In this document: positions 9,260 through 16,792 of the stretch, piece after piece
Layout: each line of letters opens with the position of its first letter
How positions within the stretch are numbered: the first letter of the stretch is position 1
Source of the DNA: Clostridium sp.
GTDB taxonomy: Bacteria; Bacillota_A; Clostridia; Lachnospirales; Lachnospiraceae
Assembly (NCBI GenBank): GCA_023666975.1
Contig: JAMPAW010000001.1
Span: 66,692-99,984 of the forward strand
Reading direction: 5' to 3'
DNA: 33,293 bases
The notes under the pieces: generated by a model
Seen by the model: the letters and a program-made list of their open reading frames with translations, nothing else
What the model was told of the DNA's origin: nothing
The model's database searches: none
Position numbers and translations under genes: made by a program

Positions 9260-9276
9260 GTAACAATTTTGTAACA
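9260..9276 (-). promoter_or_regulatory. candidate WalR-type direct-repeat operator
   Basis: Read on the minus strand this is TGTTAC-N5-TGTTAC, an exact match to the TGTWAH-N5-TGTWAH direct repeat recognised by WalR (YycF) in Bacillus and relatives. It lies at about +13 to +29 relative to the predicted start of a cell-wall hydrolase gene, the class of gene WalR controls. A downstream position would suggest repression. A similar pair with a 4-base gap (TGTTAT-CGTT-TGTTAT, 9222-9237) overlaps the promoter. The region is AT-rich, so chance matches are possible. Confidence 0.45.
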
Positions 9277-9310
9277 ATTAAACGAGATTTGATTTTACGA
9301 GGTATATCAT

Positions 9311-10615
9311 ATGAAAAAGAGTATTGTTAGAGGTTCCATGTTGACGGTAGCAGCATTGTCGATTATGTTAGGTGGAACTTCTTATACAACGAATGTGAAA
9401 GAAACAGTAAGAGAAACACCGGCAATTATCAGTAAGGCAATTCAGAATAGTGTAGCAGCGGCAGAAACAATTTCCAAAGGAACAGTGGTACAGGAACAGG
9501 TGCAGGATGTTTCAGTGGCAGATAGTCCTGCAGTTGATGAGAGTGTACAGCCGCCTGTAGAGGAGCCGGTTCAGGTAGAGCAAAAGGAAGCTAAGGTTGA
9601 GAGCGATCAGGTCGTTGCCAACATTGACAGTTATCTGAATATTCGCGAGGAGGCTTCTGAAGAGGCAGAGGTTGTAGGTAAGTTTTATGCTGGCAATGTA
9701 GGTACTATTGTTGAACAGGGGGACGAGTGGTCCGTTGTCTCATCCGGTAATGCTTACGGCTATGTAAAAAATGACTATTTGTTATTTGGTGCTGATGCGG
9801 AAGAATATATTGAAAATAATTGTGACAGAGTGGCAAAGGTAACGGCAGAGACATTGAATGTGCGTGCCGAGGAATCCACCGATAGTGAAGTGATTACCCT
9901 TTCTGACGAAGGAGATACATTGACTGTTCTCGGAAAAGAAAATGAGTGGTTTAAGGTTGCACTCGATGACGAACAGGTTGGGTATGTTTCCGGTGAATAT
10001 GTCTGTATTGATTATATCTACGAGACAGCAGTTACGATAGAAGAGGAAGAAGCCGCTATTGCGGAAGCAGAGGCACAGGCCGCAGCGGAAGCTGCAGCAG
10101 CACAGGAACAGGCTGCTCAGAATCAGCAGTCAACAGATTCTTCCGGGTCTAACAGTGGAACAACGGAAAGCGCACCGCAACCACAGAAGACGGCTGATTC
10201 TGCAAATGCGGATACGTCTGATGATGGAGGTTCAAAGGAAACCGTACAGCAGGGCTCTTCTAGTGCATCGGGACAGGCTGTAGCGGATTATGCAGTGCAG
10301 TTTGTTGGTAATCCGTATGTTTATGGTGGTTCAAGTCTGACAAAGGGCGCTGATTGCTCCGGCTTTGTAATGGCTGTATATGCAAATTTTGGATATTCAC
10401 TGCCTCATAATGCGGCATCCCAGTCAGGGTACGGTACAGCCGTAAGTATTAAGAATTTGCAGCCGGGTGATTTGTTGTTCTATCACAGCTTTGGCCATGT
10501 AGCCATTTATATCGGCGGTGGACAGGTTGTTCATGCAAGTAATGAGAAGACGGGAATCAAAATTTCCAATTATGATTACTCATCTATTGATAAAGCGGTT
10601 CGTATTATCAAGTAA
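9311..10615 (+). CDS. secreted SH3b-NlpC/P60 cell-wall hydrolase
   Basis: A 434-residue exported protein. The N terminus MKKSIVRGSMLTVAALSIMLGG is a signal peptide. Two bacterial SH3 domains follow, at about 100-157 and 175-235 (each with YLNIREEAS or LNVRAEEST followed by a GYV strand). An Ala/Glu/Gln- then Ser/Thr-rich linker (about 245-320) leads to a C-terminal NlpC/P60 domain. Its catalytic triad is visible as C349 (GADCSGF), H396 (FGHVAIY) and H408 (VVHASN). The family cleaves D-Glu-diaminopimelate or related peptide bonds in peptidoglycan, so a role in wall turnover or cell separation is likely. Strong promoter, own terminator-like sequence, therefore monocistronic. Confidence 0.93.
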   Translation: MKKSIVRGSMLTVAALSIMLGGTSYTTNVKETVRETPAIISKAIQNSVAAAETISKGTVVQEQVQDVSVADSPAVDESVQPPVEEPVQVEQKEAKVESDQVVANIDSYLNIREEASEEAEVVGKFYAGNVGTIVEQGDEWSVVSSGNAYGYVKNDYLLFGADAEEYIENNCDRVAKVTAETLNVRAEESTDSEVITLSDEGDTLTVLGKENEWFKVALDDEQVGYVSGEYVCIDYIYETAVTIEEEEAAIAEAEAQAAAEAAAAQEQAAQNQQSTDSSGSNSGTTESAPQPQKTADSANADTSDDGGSKETVQQGSSSASGQAVADYAVQFVGNPYVYGGSSLTKGADCSGFVMAVYANFGYSLPHNAASQSGYGTAVSIKNLQPGDLLFYHSFGHVAIYIGGGQVVHASNEKTGIKISNYDYSSIDKAVRIIK

Positions 10616-10643
10616 TACGGAAGTATATTGAGAAGTTGACAGG

Positions 10644-10674
10644 AGCTGCCAGATGGTATCTAGTGGCTCTTTTT
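10644..10674 (+). terminator. terminator-like hairpin after wall hydrolase gene
   Basis: An imperfect hairpin (GAGC...GCTC outside, with inner GCC/GGC and AGAT/ATCT pairings and a bulge) is followed by CTTTTT, about 30 bases after the stop codon. The stem is not perfect. Confidence 0.5.
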
Positions 10675-10716
10675 CCATATTTTCATAAAATTACATAAAA
10701 AATGGAAAAAAAACTT

Positions 10717-10744
10717 TTGAAATTTATCTATTTTGTGCTATAAT
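10717..10744 (+). promoter_or_regulatory. promoter of ppdK
   Basis: TTGAAA (10717-10722), 16-base spacer and perfect TATAAT (10739-10744), preceded by A-rich tracts that could act as an UP element. It gives a leader of about 70 bases before the AGGAGG site. Confidence 0.75.
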
Positions 10745-10820
10745 AATTAACAGACTGTGGACAGGTTGTGTAGATTTGTCCTGGTGCATATTTATCAAAC
10801 ATTTAGGAGGTATGAAACAA

Positions 10821-13454
10821 ATGGCAAACAAATGGGTTTACAAGTTCAACGAAGGTAATGCATCAATGAGAAACCTTCTTGGCGGTAAAGGATGTAACTT
10901 AGCTGAGATGACCGGCTTAGGTATGCCAATTCCACAGGGATTTACGGTTACAACGGAGGCTTGTACAGATTACTATAATCAGGGCAAGCAGATTTCCAAG
11001 GAAATTGAAGAGCAGATTTTTGAAGCATTGACATGGTTAGAAGGGGTTAATGGTAAGAAGTTTGGTGATACAGAAGATCCGTTACTGGTTTCTGTACGTT
11101 CAGGTGCTCGTGCATCAATGCCGGGTATGATGGATACAATTCTTAATTTAGGTCTTAATGATGTTGCTGTTGAGGGTTTTGCTAAGAAAACCGGCAATCC
11201 GAGATTTGCTTATGACTCTTACAGAAGATTCATTCAGATGTATTCCGATGTCGTTATGGAGGTTCCGAAGTCATTCTTTGAGAAGAAGATTGATGAGATG
11301 AAGGAAGCCAAGGGTGTTACCTATGATACCGAGTTGACTGCAGAAGATTTGAAAGAGCTGGCAGAGCAGTTTAAGGCAATTTATAAAGAGGCAATGAAAG
11401 GTGAGGACTTCCCACAGGATCCGAAGGATCAGTTGATGGGAGCAGTTAAGGCAGTATTCCGTTCATGGGATAATCCTCGTGCTATCGTTTACAGACGTAT
11501 GAATGATATTCCTGGAGATTGGGGAACTGCAGTTAATGTACAGACAATGGTATTTGGTAATAAGGGTGAAACATCAGGTACAGGTGTTGCATTTACCCGT
11601 AATCCGTCTACCGGTGAGAAAGGTATTTTTGGTGAGTACCTGATTAATGCACAGGGTGAGGACGTTGTTGCCGGTGTTCGTACACCACAGCCGATTTCTC
11701 AGTTAGAGAAGGATTTACCAGAGTGTTATTCACAGTTTATGCAGCTGGCACAGAACTTGGAGAATCATTTCCATGATATGCAGGATATGGAGTTTACGAT
11801 TGAGGAAGGCAAGTTATACTTCTTACAGACACGTAACGGTAAGAGAACTGCTCCGGCAGCGATCAAGATTGCCTGTGATTTAGTTGATGAAGGACAGATT
11901 ACAGAGGAGGAAGCAGTATTGCGTATTGAGGCTAAGTCTCTTGACCAGCTTCTTCACCCGACATTTGATGCAGACGCATTAAAGGCAGGAGAGGTAATCG
12001 GTTCAGCACTTCCGGCATCTCCAGGAGCTGCTGCGGGTAAGGTATACTTTACTGCAGATGATGCAAAGGAAGCAGGTATTGGCGGACGTGGAGAGAGATG
12101 TATTCTGGTTCGTCTGGAGACTTCACCGGAAGATATTGAAGGTATGCATGCATCTCAGGGTATTTTAACCGTTCGTGGTGGTATGACAAGCCATGCTGCC
12201 GTAGTTGCCCGTGGTATGGGTACATGCTGTGTATCCGGATGTGGAGACATCAAGATTGATGAGGAAGCTAAGGTATTTGAATTAGGCGGATATACATTCC
12301 ATGAGGGAGATTATATTTCTCTTGACGGTACAACAGGTAAGATTTACAAGGGTGACATCAAGACAGTTGAGCCATCTATTGGTGGTGATTTCGGTCGTGT
12401 TATGGCTTGGGCAGATAAATATAGAAAGTTAATTGTTCGTACCAATGCAGATACTCCGGCAGATACCGCTAAGGCTGTAGAGCTGGGTGCAGAAGGTATC
12501 GGTCTTTGCCGTACAGAGCATATGTTCTTTGGTGAGGACAGAATTCCGAAGTTCCGCCGTATGATTCTTTCTGATACCGTAGAGCAGAGAGAGGAAGCAC
12601 TCAAAGCAATTGGTGAATTCCAGAAGGCAGACTTTAAGGCAATGTATGAAACATTGGAAGGAAAGCCGATGAATGTACGTTATCTTGACCCACCGCTTCA
12701 CGAGTTTGTTCCTACTGAAGAGGAGGATATTAAGGCATTAGCAGATGATATGGGTCTTACTGTAGATGAGGTTAAGGCGAAATGCGATGCACTTCATGAA
12801 TTTAACCCGATGATGGGTCATCGTGGATGCCGTCTTGCCGTAACTTATCCGGAGATTGCCAGAATGCAGACAAGAGCCGTTATGGAAGCTGCAATTGAAG
12901 TTAAGGCAGAGAAGGGATATGATATTGTTCCTGAGATTATGATTCCGTTAGTAGGCGAGAAGAAAGAGCTTAAATATGTAAAAGATGTAGTCGTAGAAGT
13001 TGCCGAGCAGGTTAAGAAGGAGAAGAATTCGGATATCCAGTATCATATTGGTACAATGATTGAGATTCCTCGTGCCGCATTGACTGCAGATGCAATCGCA
13101 GAGGAAGCTGAGTACTTCTCATTCGGTACAAATGACCTGACACAGATGACATTCGGTTTCTCACGTGATGATGCCGGTAAGTTCTTGGATTCTTATTATC
13201 AGGCAAAGATTTACGAGTCAGACCCATTTGCACGTCTTGACCAGACAGGTGTTGGCCAGTTAGTACAGATGGCTGCTGAGAAGGGTCGTAAGACTCGTCC
13301 GGATATCAAGTTAGGTATCTGTGGTGAGCACGGTGGAGATCCGTCTTCTATCGAGTTCTGCCATAAGGTAGGTCTTAACTATGTATCATGTTCACCATTC
13401 CGTGTGCCGATTGCAAGACTTGCCGCTGCACAGGCTGCAATTAACGATAAGTAA
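10821..13454 (+). CDS. ppdK: pyruvate, phosphate dikinase
   Basis: An 877-residue PPDK, the family's usual length. It interconverts ATP + phosphate + pyruvate and AMP + PPi + PEP. The N-terminal nucleotide-binding domain starts WVYKFNEGNASMRNLLGGKGCNLAEM. The central swivelling domain carries the phosphorylated His458 in GGMTSHAAVVARGMGT. The C-terminal TIM-barrel PEP/pyruvate domain has the catalytic Cys834 in LGICGEHGGDP. The start is ATG 10821, ten bases after AGGAGG; an ATG at 10812 is only one base from it. Codon choice is strikingly biased to GGT, CGT and the like, unlike neighbours, which suggests very high expression. In clostridia PPDK often works in glycolysis toward pyruvate with PPi. 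It is followed by a strong terminator, so it is monocistronic. Confidence 0.98.
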   Translation: MANKWVYKFNEGNASMRNLLGGKGCNLAEMTGLGMPIPQGFTVTTEACTDYYNQGKQISKEIEEQIFEALTWLEGVNGKKFGDTEDPLLVSVRSGARASMPGMMDTILNLGLNDVAVEGFAKKTGNPRFAYDSYRRFIQMYSDVVMEVPKSFFEKKIDEMKEAKGVTYDTELTAEDLKELAEQFKAIYKEAMKGEDFPQDPKDQLMGAVKAVFRSWDNPRAIVYRRMNDIPGDWGTAVNVQTMVFGNKGETSGTGVAFTRNPSTGEKGIFGEYLINAQGEDVVAGVRTPQPISQLEKDLPECYSQFMQLAQNLENHFHDMQDMEFTIEEGKLYFLQTRNGKRTAPAAIKIACDLVDEGQITEEEAVLRIEAKSLDQLLHPTFDADALKAGEVIGSALPASPGAAAGKVYFTADDAKEAGIGGRGERCILVRLETSPEDIEGMHASQGILTVRGGMTSHAAVVARGMGTCCVSGCGDIKIDEEAKVFELGGYTFHEGDYISLDGTTGKIYKGDIKTVEPSIGGDFGRVMAWADKYRKLIVRTNADTPADTAKAVELGAEGIGLCRTEHMFFGEDRIPKFRRMILSDTVEQREEALKAIGEFQKADFKAMYETLEGKPMNVRYLDPPLHEFVPTEEEDIKALADDMGLTVDEVKAKCDALHEFNPMMGHRGCRLAVTYPEIARMQTRAVMEAAIEVKAEKGYDIVPEIMIPLVGEKKELKYVKDVVVEVAEQVKKEKNSDIQYHIGTMIEIPRAALTADAIAEEAEYFSFGTNDLTQMTFGFSRDDAGKFLDSYYQAKIYESDPFARLDQTGVGQLVQMAAEKGRKTRPDIKLGICGEHGGDPSSIEFCHKVGLNYVSCSPFRVPIARLAAAQAAINDK

Positions 13455-13493
13455 TCGGAATCCGATGGATAGAATTTAACTGATAATCACAGA

Positions 13494-13529
13494 CTCCACA
13501 TATGTCTTGCCGGCATATGTGGAGTTTTT
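13494..13529 (+). terminator. strong intrinsic terminator of ppdK
   Basis: A perfect 11-bp stem, CTCCACATATG (13494-13504) with CATATGTGGAG (13514-13524), a 9-base loop and TTTTT. Confidence 0.93.
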
Positions 13530-13598
13530 GTCGTTTATTGTTTAGTGAGCCCTTGGCTGGAAAATAATTTATTCATTCCATTCGTGGCAAATAGAAAG

Positions 13599-13626
13599 TT
13601 GCGTCGTTGTAAAATCATGGTATAAT
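13599..13626 (+). promoter_or_regulatory. promoter of GH5 gene
   Basis: Perfect TATAAT (13621-13626) with TTGCGT (13599-13604) 16 bases upstream. The leader is about 65 bases. Confidence 0.6.
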
Positions 13627-13696
13627 AAGGGATACAACGATAAATCTTTTGCGGATTTTGCAGAAGGAACCAATAAAGGCAGATAGGAGGTATACA

Positions 13697-14731
13697 ATGA
13701 AGATTTTTGAAGGATTTCAAAAAGGGATTAATTTGGGTGGCTGGTTGTCCCAGTTTGCGGAATATGATCCCAGGCATTTTGAGACGTTTATCATGGAAGA
13801 GGATATCCAAAAAATTGCGGATATGGGGTTAGACCATGTCCGGGTTCCAATCGATTATAATGTTTTGGAGGATGAAGAAGGGAATGTTATTGAACGTGGG
13901 TTTACCTATGTGGAAGACTGTGTTTCATGGTGCAGAAAACATGGTATACACATGTTGATTGACCTGCATGAGTGCTATGGATATTCTTTTGATCCGCTGA
14001 AAAAAGATATGGATCGGGAGCATTTTTTTCATGATGGGAAGCTGCAGCAGCGTTTTATTGAGCTTTGGGTCAAAATTGCCGCACGTTTTGCAAAAGATGT
14101 AGACGTGGTGGCCTTTGAATTGCTAAATGAGGTGGTTTCACCTGCTGTCGTAGACGAGTGGAATGATTTGGCAGCCAGAACGGTTAAGGCAATCCGGCAG
14201 GAAGCGCAGGATATTTATATTGTGTTTGGCGGTGTCCGGTATAGCAATGTCACCAGTGTTTCCAAATTGAAAAAACCAGATGATGATAAGATTGTTTTTA
14301 ATTTTCACTGCTATGAGCCAATGGTGTTTACTCACCAGAAGGCATACTGGGTGGACGGCATGTCGCCTGATTTTGACATGCATTATCCGGGAACGATTGA
14401 AGAATATCAGCAGGCGAGTAAAGCATTTTCAGATGATTTGGTGGCGGCGATATACAAGTCAAAGAGCGGAATCGGGCCGGAATTTTTTGAGGGGCTGTTT
14501 AAAGAGGCAGTTGAAGCTGCCGAGAGAGCCGATGTGCCACTGTATTGTGGGGAATACGGTGTTATTGAACTGGCACCGATGGAGGATGCGCTGGCTTGGT
14601 TTAGGGACATACACAGCATTTTTGAAAAATACAAAATCGGCCGCGCAGTGTGGAATTATAAGGAAAAGGATTTTGGATTTATGGGAAAGGAATATGCGGC
14701 AATCCGTGACGAATTGATACAATATTTATAA
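13697..14731 (+). CDS. GH5-family glycoside hydrolase, CelC-like, intracellular
   Basis: A 344-residue GH5 TIM-barrel enzyme with strong sequence resemblance to the Clostridium thermocellum CelC type as I remember it: KGINLGGWLSQ near the start, DHVRVPIDY, and a final RAVWNYKEKDF. The acid/base is Glu145 in ELLNEV, and the nucleophile Glu286 in YCGEYGV. No signal peptide is present, so it probably acts in the cytoplasm on imported beta-glucan oligosaccharides. Exact specificity (beta-1,4, beta-1,3/1,4 or mannan) cannot be read. The start is ATG 13697, six bases after AGGAGG; the upstream in-frame ATG at 13649 lacks a ribosome site. Own promoter and terminator, so it stands alone. No transporter genes are adjacent. 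Confidence 0.88.
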   Translation: MKIFEGFQKGINLGGWLSQFAEYDPRHFETFIMEEDIQKIADMGLDHVRVPIDYNVLEDEEGNVIERGFTYVEDCVSWCRKHGIHMLIDLHECYGYSFDPLKKDMDREHFFHDGKLQQRFIELWVKIAARFAKDVDVVAFELLNEVVSPAVVDEWNDLAARTVKAIRQEAQDIYIVFGGVRYSNVTSVSKLKKPDDDKIVFNFHCYEPMVFTHQKAYWVDGMSPDFDMHYPGTIEEYQQASKAFSDDLVAAIYKSKSGIGPEFFEGLFKEAVEAAERADVPLYCGEYGVIELAPMEDALAWFRDIHSIFEKYKIGRAVWNYKEKDFGFMGKEYAAIRDELIQYL

Positions 14732-14736
14732 AGATG

Positions 14737-14771
14737 AAAAGCCTTTTGGGAATGAAACCAAAAGGCTTTTT
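14737..14771 (+). terminator. terminator of GH5 gene
   Basis: A perfect 13-bp stem, AAAAGCCTTTTGG (14737-14749) with CCAAAAGGCTTTT (14758-14770), followed by T, five bases after the stop codon. Confidence 0.9.
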
Positions 14772-14923
14772 GGCTGCGGACCACAGCATGGAAATGGCGG
14801 ACTCGTATAGAAAGAAGCTGTACAGGGAATGATACAATTATACCCGCAAACGAAATGAATGGTGTTTCCAATTGTTCGCTGCGGTATATTTTGAATTATA
14901 TTGAAAAGGAGTGCTTCCGTGTT

Positions 14924-15910
14924 ATGAAAATTTTATTTTATGATGCTACACCCTACGATAAGGAATCGTTTGACAAGGAACTGAATCAGTATGAGGGAAT
15001 CGAGATTACCTATCAGGAGATTGATATTTCTCTGAAAACGGTTTCCCTTGCAAGAGGATATGATGCAATCTGTGCCTTTGTAAATTCCGATTTAAGCGAG
15101 CCTGTGCTGAATAAATTGAAGGAGATAGGCATTAAATTGATTCTTCTTCGCTGTGCAGGATTTAATAATGTGGATATCGACAAGGCGAAGGAATATGAGA
15201 TGACGGTCTTACGGGTGCCGGGATACTCTCCAGAGGCAGTGGCAGAACACGCAATGACACTTGCGCTTGCCGTAAACAGGCACCTGCATAAGAGTTACAT
15301 TAAGGTAAGGGAAAACAATTTTAGTCTGGTGGGACTCACGGGAATGAATTTTTATCAGAAGACAGCGGGAATTGTGGGAACTGGTAAGATTGGTGCAGCA
15401 ATGTGCAGAATATGTAAGGGCTTTGGCATGCGGGTTATCGCCTATGATATGTATCCGAATAAAGAGCTTGATTTTGTGGAATATATGTCTCTGGACGAAG
15501 TGTTGAGACAGAGTGACCTCATATCCCTGCACTGTCCACTGACAAAGGAAACGCGGCATTTAATTAATCGTGATACCATTGCCGTTATGAAGGACAATGT
15601 GATATTTGTCAATACGTCCAGAGGTGCACTGGTTAATACGGAAGATTTGATACAGGGGATAAGGAGCAGAAAATTTTTTGGCGTTGGCCTGGATGTATAT
15701 GAGGAAGAGGGGCGAAATGTGTTTGAAAACCGGGAAGATGAATTGCTGGAATCTTCGGTCACGGCAAGGCTGCTGTCTTTTCCGAATGTTGTCGTAACCT
15801 CTCATCAGGGATTTCTTACCCATGAAGCATTGGCTGCAATCAGCCAGATTACCCTGCAAAATGCGTTGGATTACGAGAGAGGGACGATTGCAGAGGGAAA
15901 TATCGTATAA
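14924..15910 (+). CDS. ldhA: D-lactate dehydrogenase (D-2-hydroxyacid dehydrogenase family)
   Basis: A 328-residue NAD-dependent D-2-hydroxyacid dehydrogenase, closest in pattern to fermentative D-lactate dehydrogenase. The nucleotide-binding motif GTGKIG is at 152-157, with Asp175 after strand two, favouring NAD over NADP. Catalytic residues are Arg233 (NTSRGALVN), Glu262 (DVYEEE) and His294 (SHQGF). It would reduce pyruvate to D-lactate and regenerate NAD. The start is ATG 14924; AAAGGAG lies 12 bases upstream, slightly long spacing. The 190-base gap before it holds the GH5 terminator and no convincing promoter or Rex box. Ends at a strong bidirectional terminator. Confidence 0.9.
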   Translation: MKILFYDATPYDKESFDKELNQYEGIEITYQEIDISLKTVSLARGYDAICAFVNSDLSEPVLNKLKEIGIKLILLRCAGFNNVDIDKAKEYEMTVLRVPGYSPEAVAEHAMTLALAVNRHLHKSYIKVRENNFSLVGLTGMNFYQKTAGIVGTGKIGAAMCRICKGFGMRVIAYDMYPNKELDFVEYMSLDEVLRQSDLISLHCPLTKETRHLINRDTIAVMKDNVIFVNTSRGALVNTEDLIQGIRSRKFFGVGLDVYEEEGRNVFENREDELLESSVTARLLSFPNVVVTSHQGFLTHEALAAISQITLQNALDYERGTIAEGNIV

Positions 15911-15915
15911 TATGT

Positions 15916-15957
15916 AAAAATCCCTTCCTACAGCATTTTTGCAGGAAGGGATTTTTT
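15916..15957. terminator. bidirectional terminator between ldhA and lipoprotein gene
   Basis: A 14-bp perfect stem, AAAAATCCCTTCCT (15916-15929) with AGGAAGGGATTTTT (15943-15956), with T runs on both strands. It lies between convergent genes and can serve both. Confidence 0.92.
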
Positions 15958-15959
15958 TA

Positions 15960-16631
15960 CTATCTGGTTGTGTTTGATGAAACGTTTTTGTTTCCTGTTG
16001 TATCGGAGCGGTTATTTGCTCTGCTGCTCACGCTGCCGTTTGTACTTCCACCGGCAGAGCCGTTAGTTGTTCCAGTTCCATCAGTAGAGCCGTTAGTTGT
16101 TCCGGTTCCACCAGTAGAGCTGTTGGTTGTTCCGGTTCCACCGGTAGAACCGTTAGTTGTTCCGGAACCGTTGTTACCCGGATATTCTTCAATTGCGTTA
16201 TTGCTGCCGCGTCTGTAGATTGTACCGGAGGTGGCATCAACATAGAATTCACCAAAAAGCTCGCCATTTTCATCGTTGCTGGTATCGTAGAGGTTAAAGC
16301 GATATCCCTTCGAGCCTTCTTGATAATTATTCAGATTTTTGTCTTCGTCGCGTAGCTCAAAGGCTGCGTCTGAATGGTAAGAGCCCATAGTGTCCATAAA
16401 ATAGTCGTGAGCATCATTGTAGTTGTCGAATCCGCCGTTTCCTACCAGGTCATCGACCGCGTTGCCGACACCGTCGGCGACATCATCTGCTGCATTTCCC
16501 ACGTCATCTGCCAGGTTGTTGTCATTGTTTCCGCTGGTAGACGCACTATCACTGTTTCCGCATCCAGTCAGTGCAAAGCAAAACAGCCAGGCTGCTGCAA
16601 GGACACGAAGATATTTTACTGATTTCTTCAT
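15960..16631 (-). CDS. lipoprotein with C-terminal Thr/Gly-rich tandem repeats
   Basis: A 223-residue protein with lipobox LTGC (Cys24). An Asp/Asn-rich coiled segment (DDVGNAADDVADGVGNAVDD) follows, then a small domain of about 85 residues (YNDAHDYFMDTMGSYHSDAAFELRDEDK...GELFGEFYVDATSGTIYRRG). The C terminus consists of ten-residue Thr/Asn/Gly/Ser repeats and a polar tail. I do not recognise the family. The low-complexity repeats look like a wall-spanning stalk or spacer. The start is the ATG at 16631, seven bases after AAAAGGAG; an earlier in-frame ATG at 16652 lies before the ribosome site. No clear promoter was found upstream. Confidence 0.75.
   Translation of the reverse strand: MKKSVKYLRVLAAAWLFCFALTGCGNSDSASTSGNNDNNLADDVGNAADDVADGVGNAVDDLVGNGGFDNYNDAHDYFMDTMGSYHSDAAFELRDEDKNLNNYQEGSKGYRFNLYDTSNDENGELFGEFYVDATSGTIYRRGSNNAIEEYPGNNGSGTTNGSTGGTGTTNSSTGGTGTTNGSTDGTGTTNGSAGGSTNGSVSSRANNRSDTTGNKNVSSNTTR
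16059..16170 (-). repeat. 30-bp coding tandem repeat (3 copies plus a partial)
   Basis: Three 30-bp copies (16059-16088, 16089-16118, 16119-16148) and a 22-bp partial copy encode a ten-residue TGTTNGSTGG-type unit in the lipoprotein. Copies differ at a few positions. Length is a multiple of three, so copy number can vary without shifting the frame. Confidence 0.9.
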
Positions 16632-16742
16632 AGTCATTCTCCTTTTTATCATAATTTTGAAGTTGTCCTATATAGTATGCGCACCAAAATATCATTTATA
16701 CGGAGATTTTGCAGCCGATAAGCTTTATTCGGCAGTTAAAAT

Positions 16743-16762
16743 TTGTAAAAAATCATTTACAA
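16743..16762 (-). terminator. weak terminator-like hairpin after deacetylase gene
   Basis: A 7-bp stem, TTGTAAA with TTTACAA, lies 30-50 bases past the deacetylase stop. On the minus strand it is followed by ATTTTAA. It has low GC, so it is weak. Confidence 0.35.
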
Positions 16763-16792
16763 GGTCATCGGTAAAATCAGGTAAGCGTAGTA

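Noticed and set aside
10635..10640. perfect TTGACA before ppdK
   Set aside because: No acceptable -10 lies 16-18 bases downstream (TCTAGT only), and it sits in the terminator region of the wall hydrolase gene. The TTGAAA/TATAAT pair at 10717-10744 is better.
14780..14923. Rex operator before ldhA
   Set aside because: No TTGTTAA-type palindrome was found, only scattered AT-rich half-matches.
16059..16170. possible CRISPR array
   Set aside because: Repeats are directly tandem with no spacers and lie in frame inside a coding sequence.
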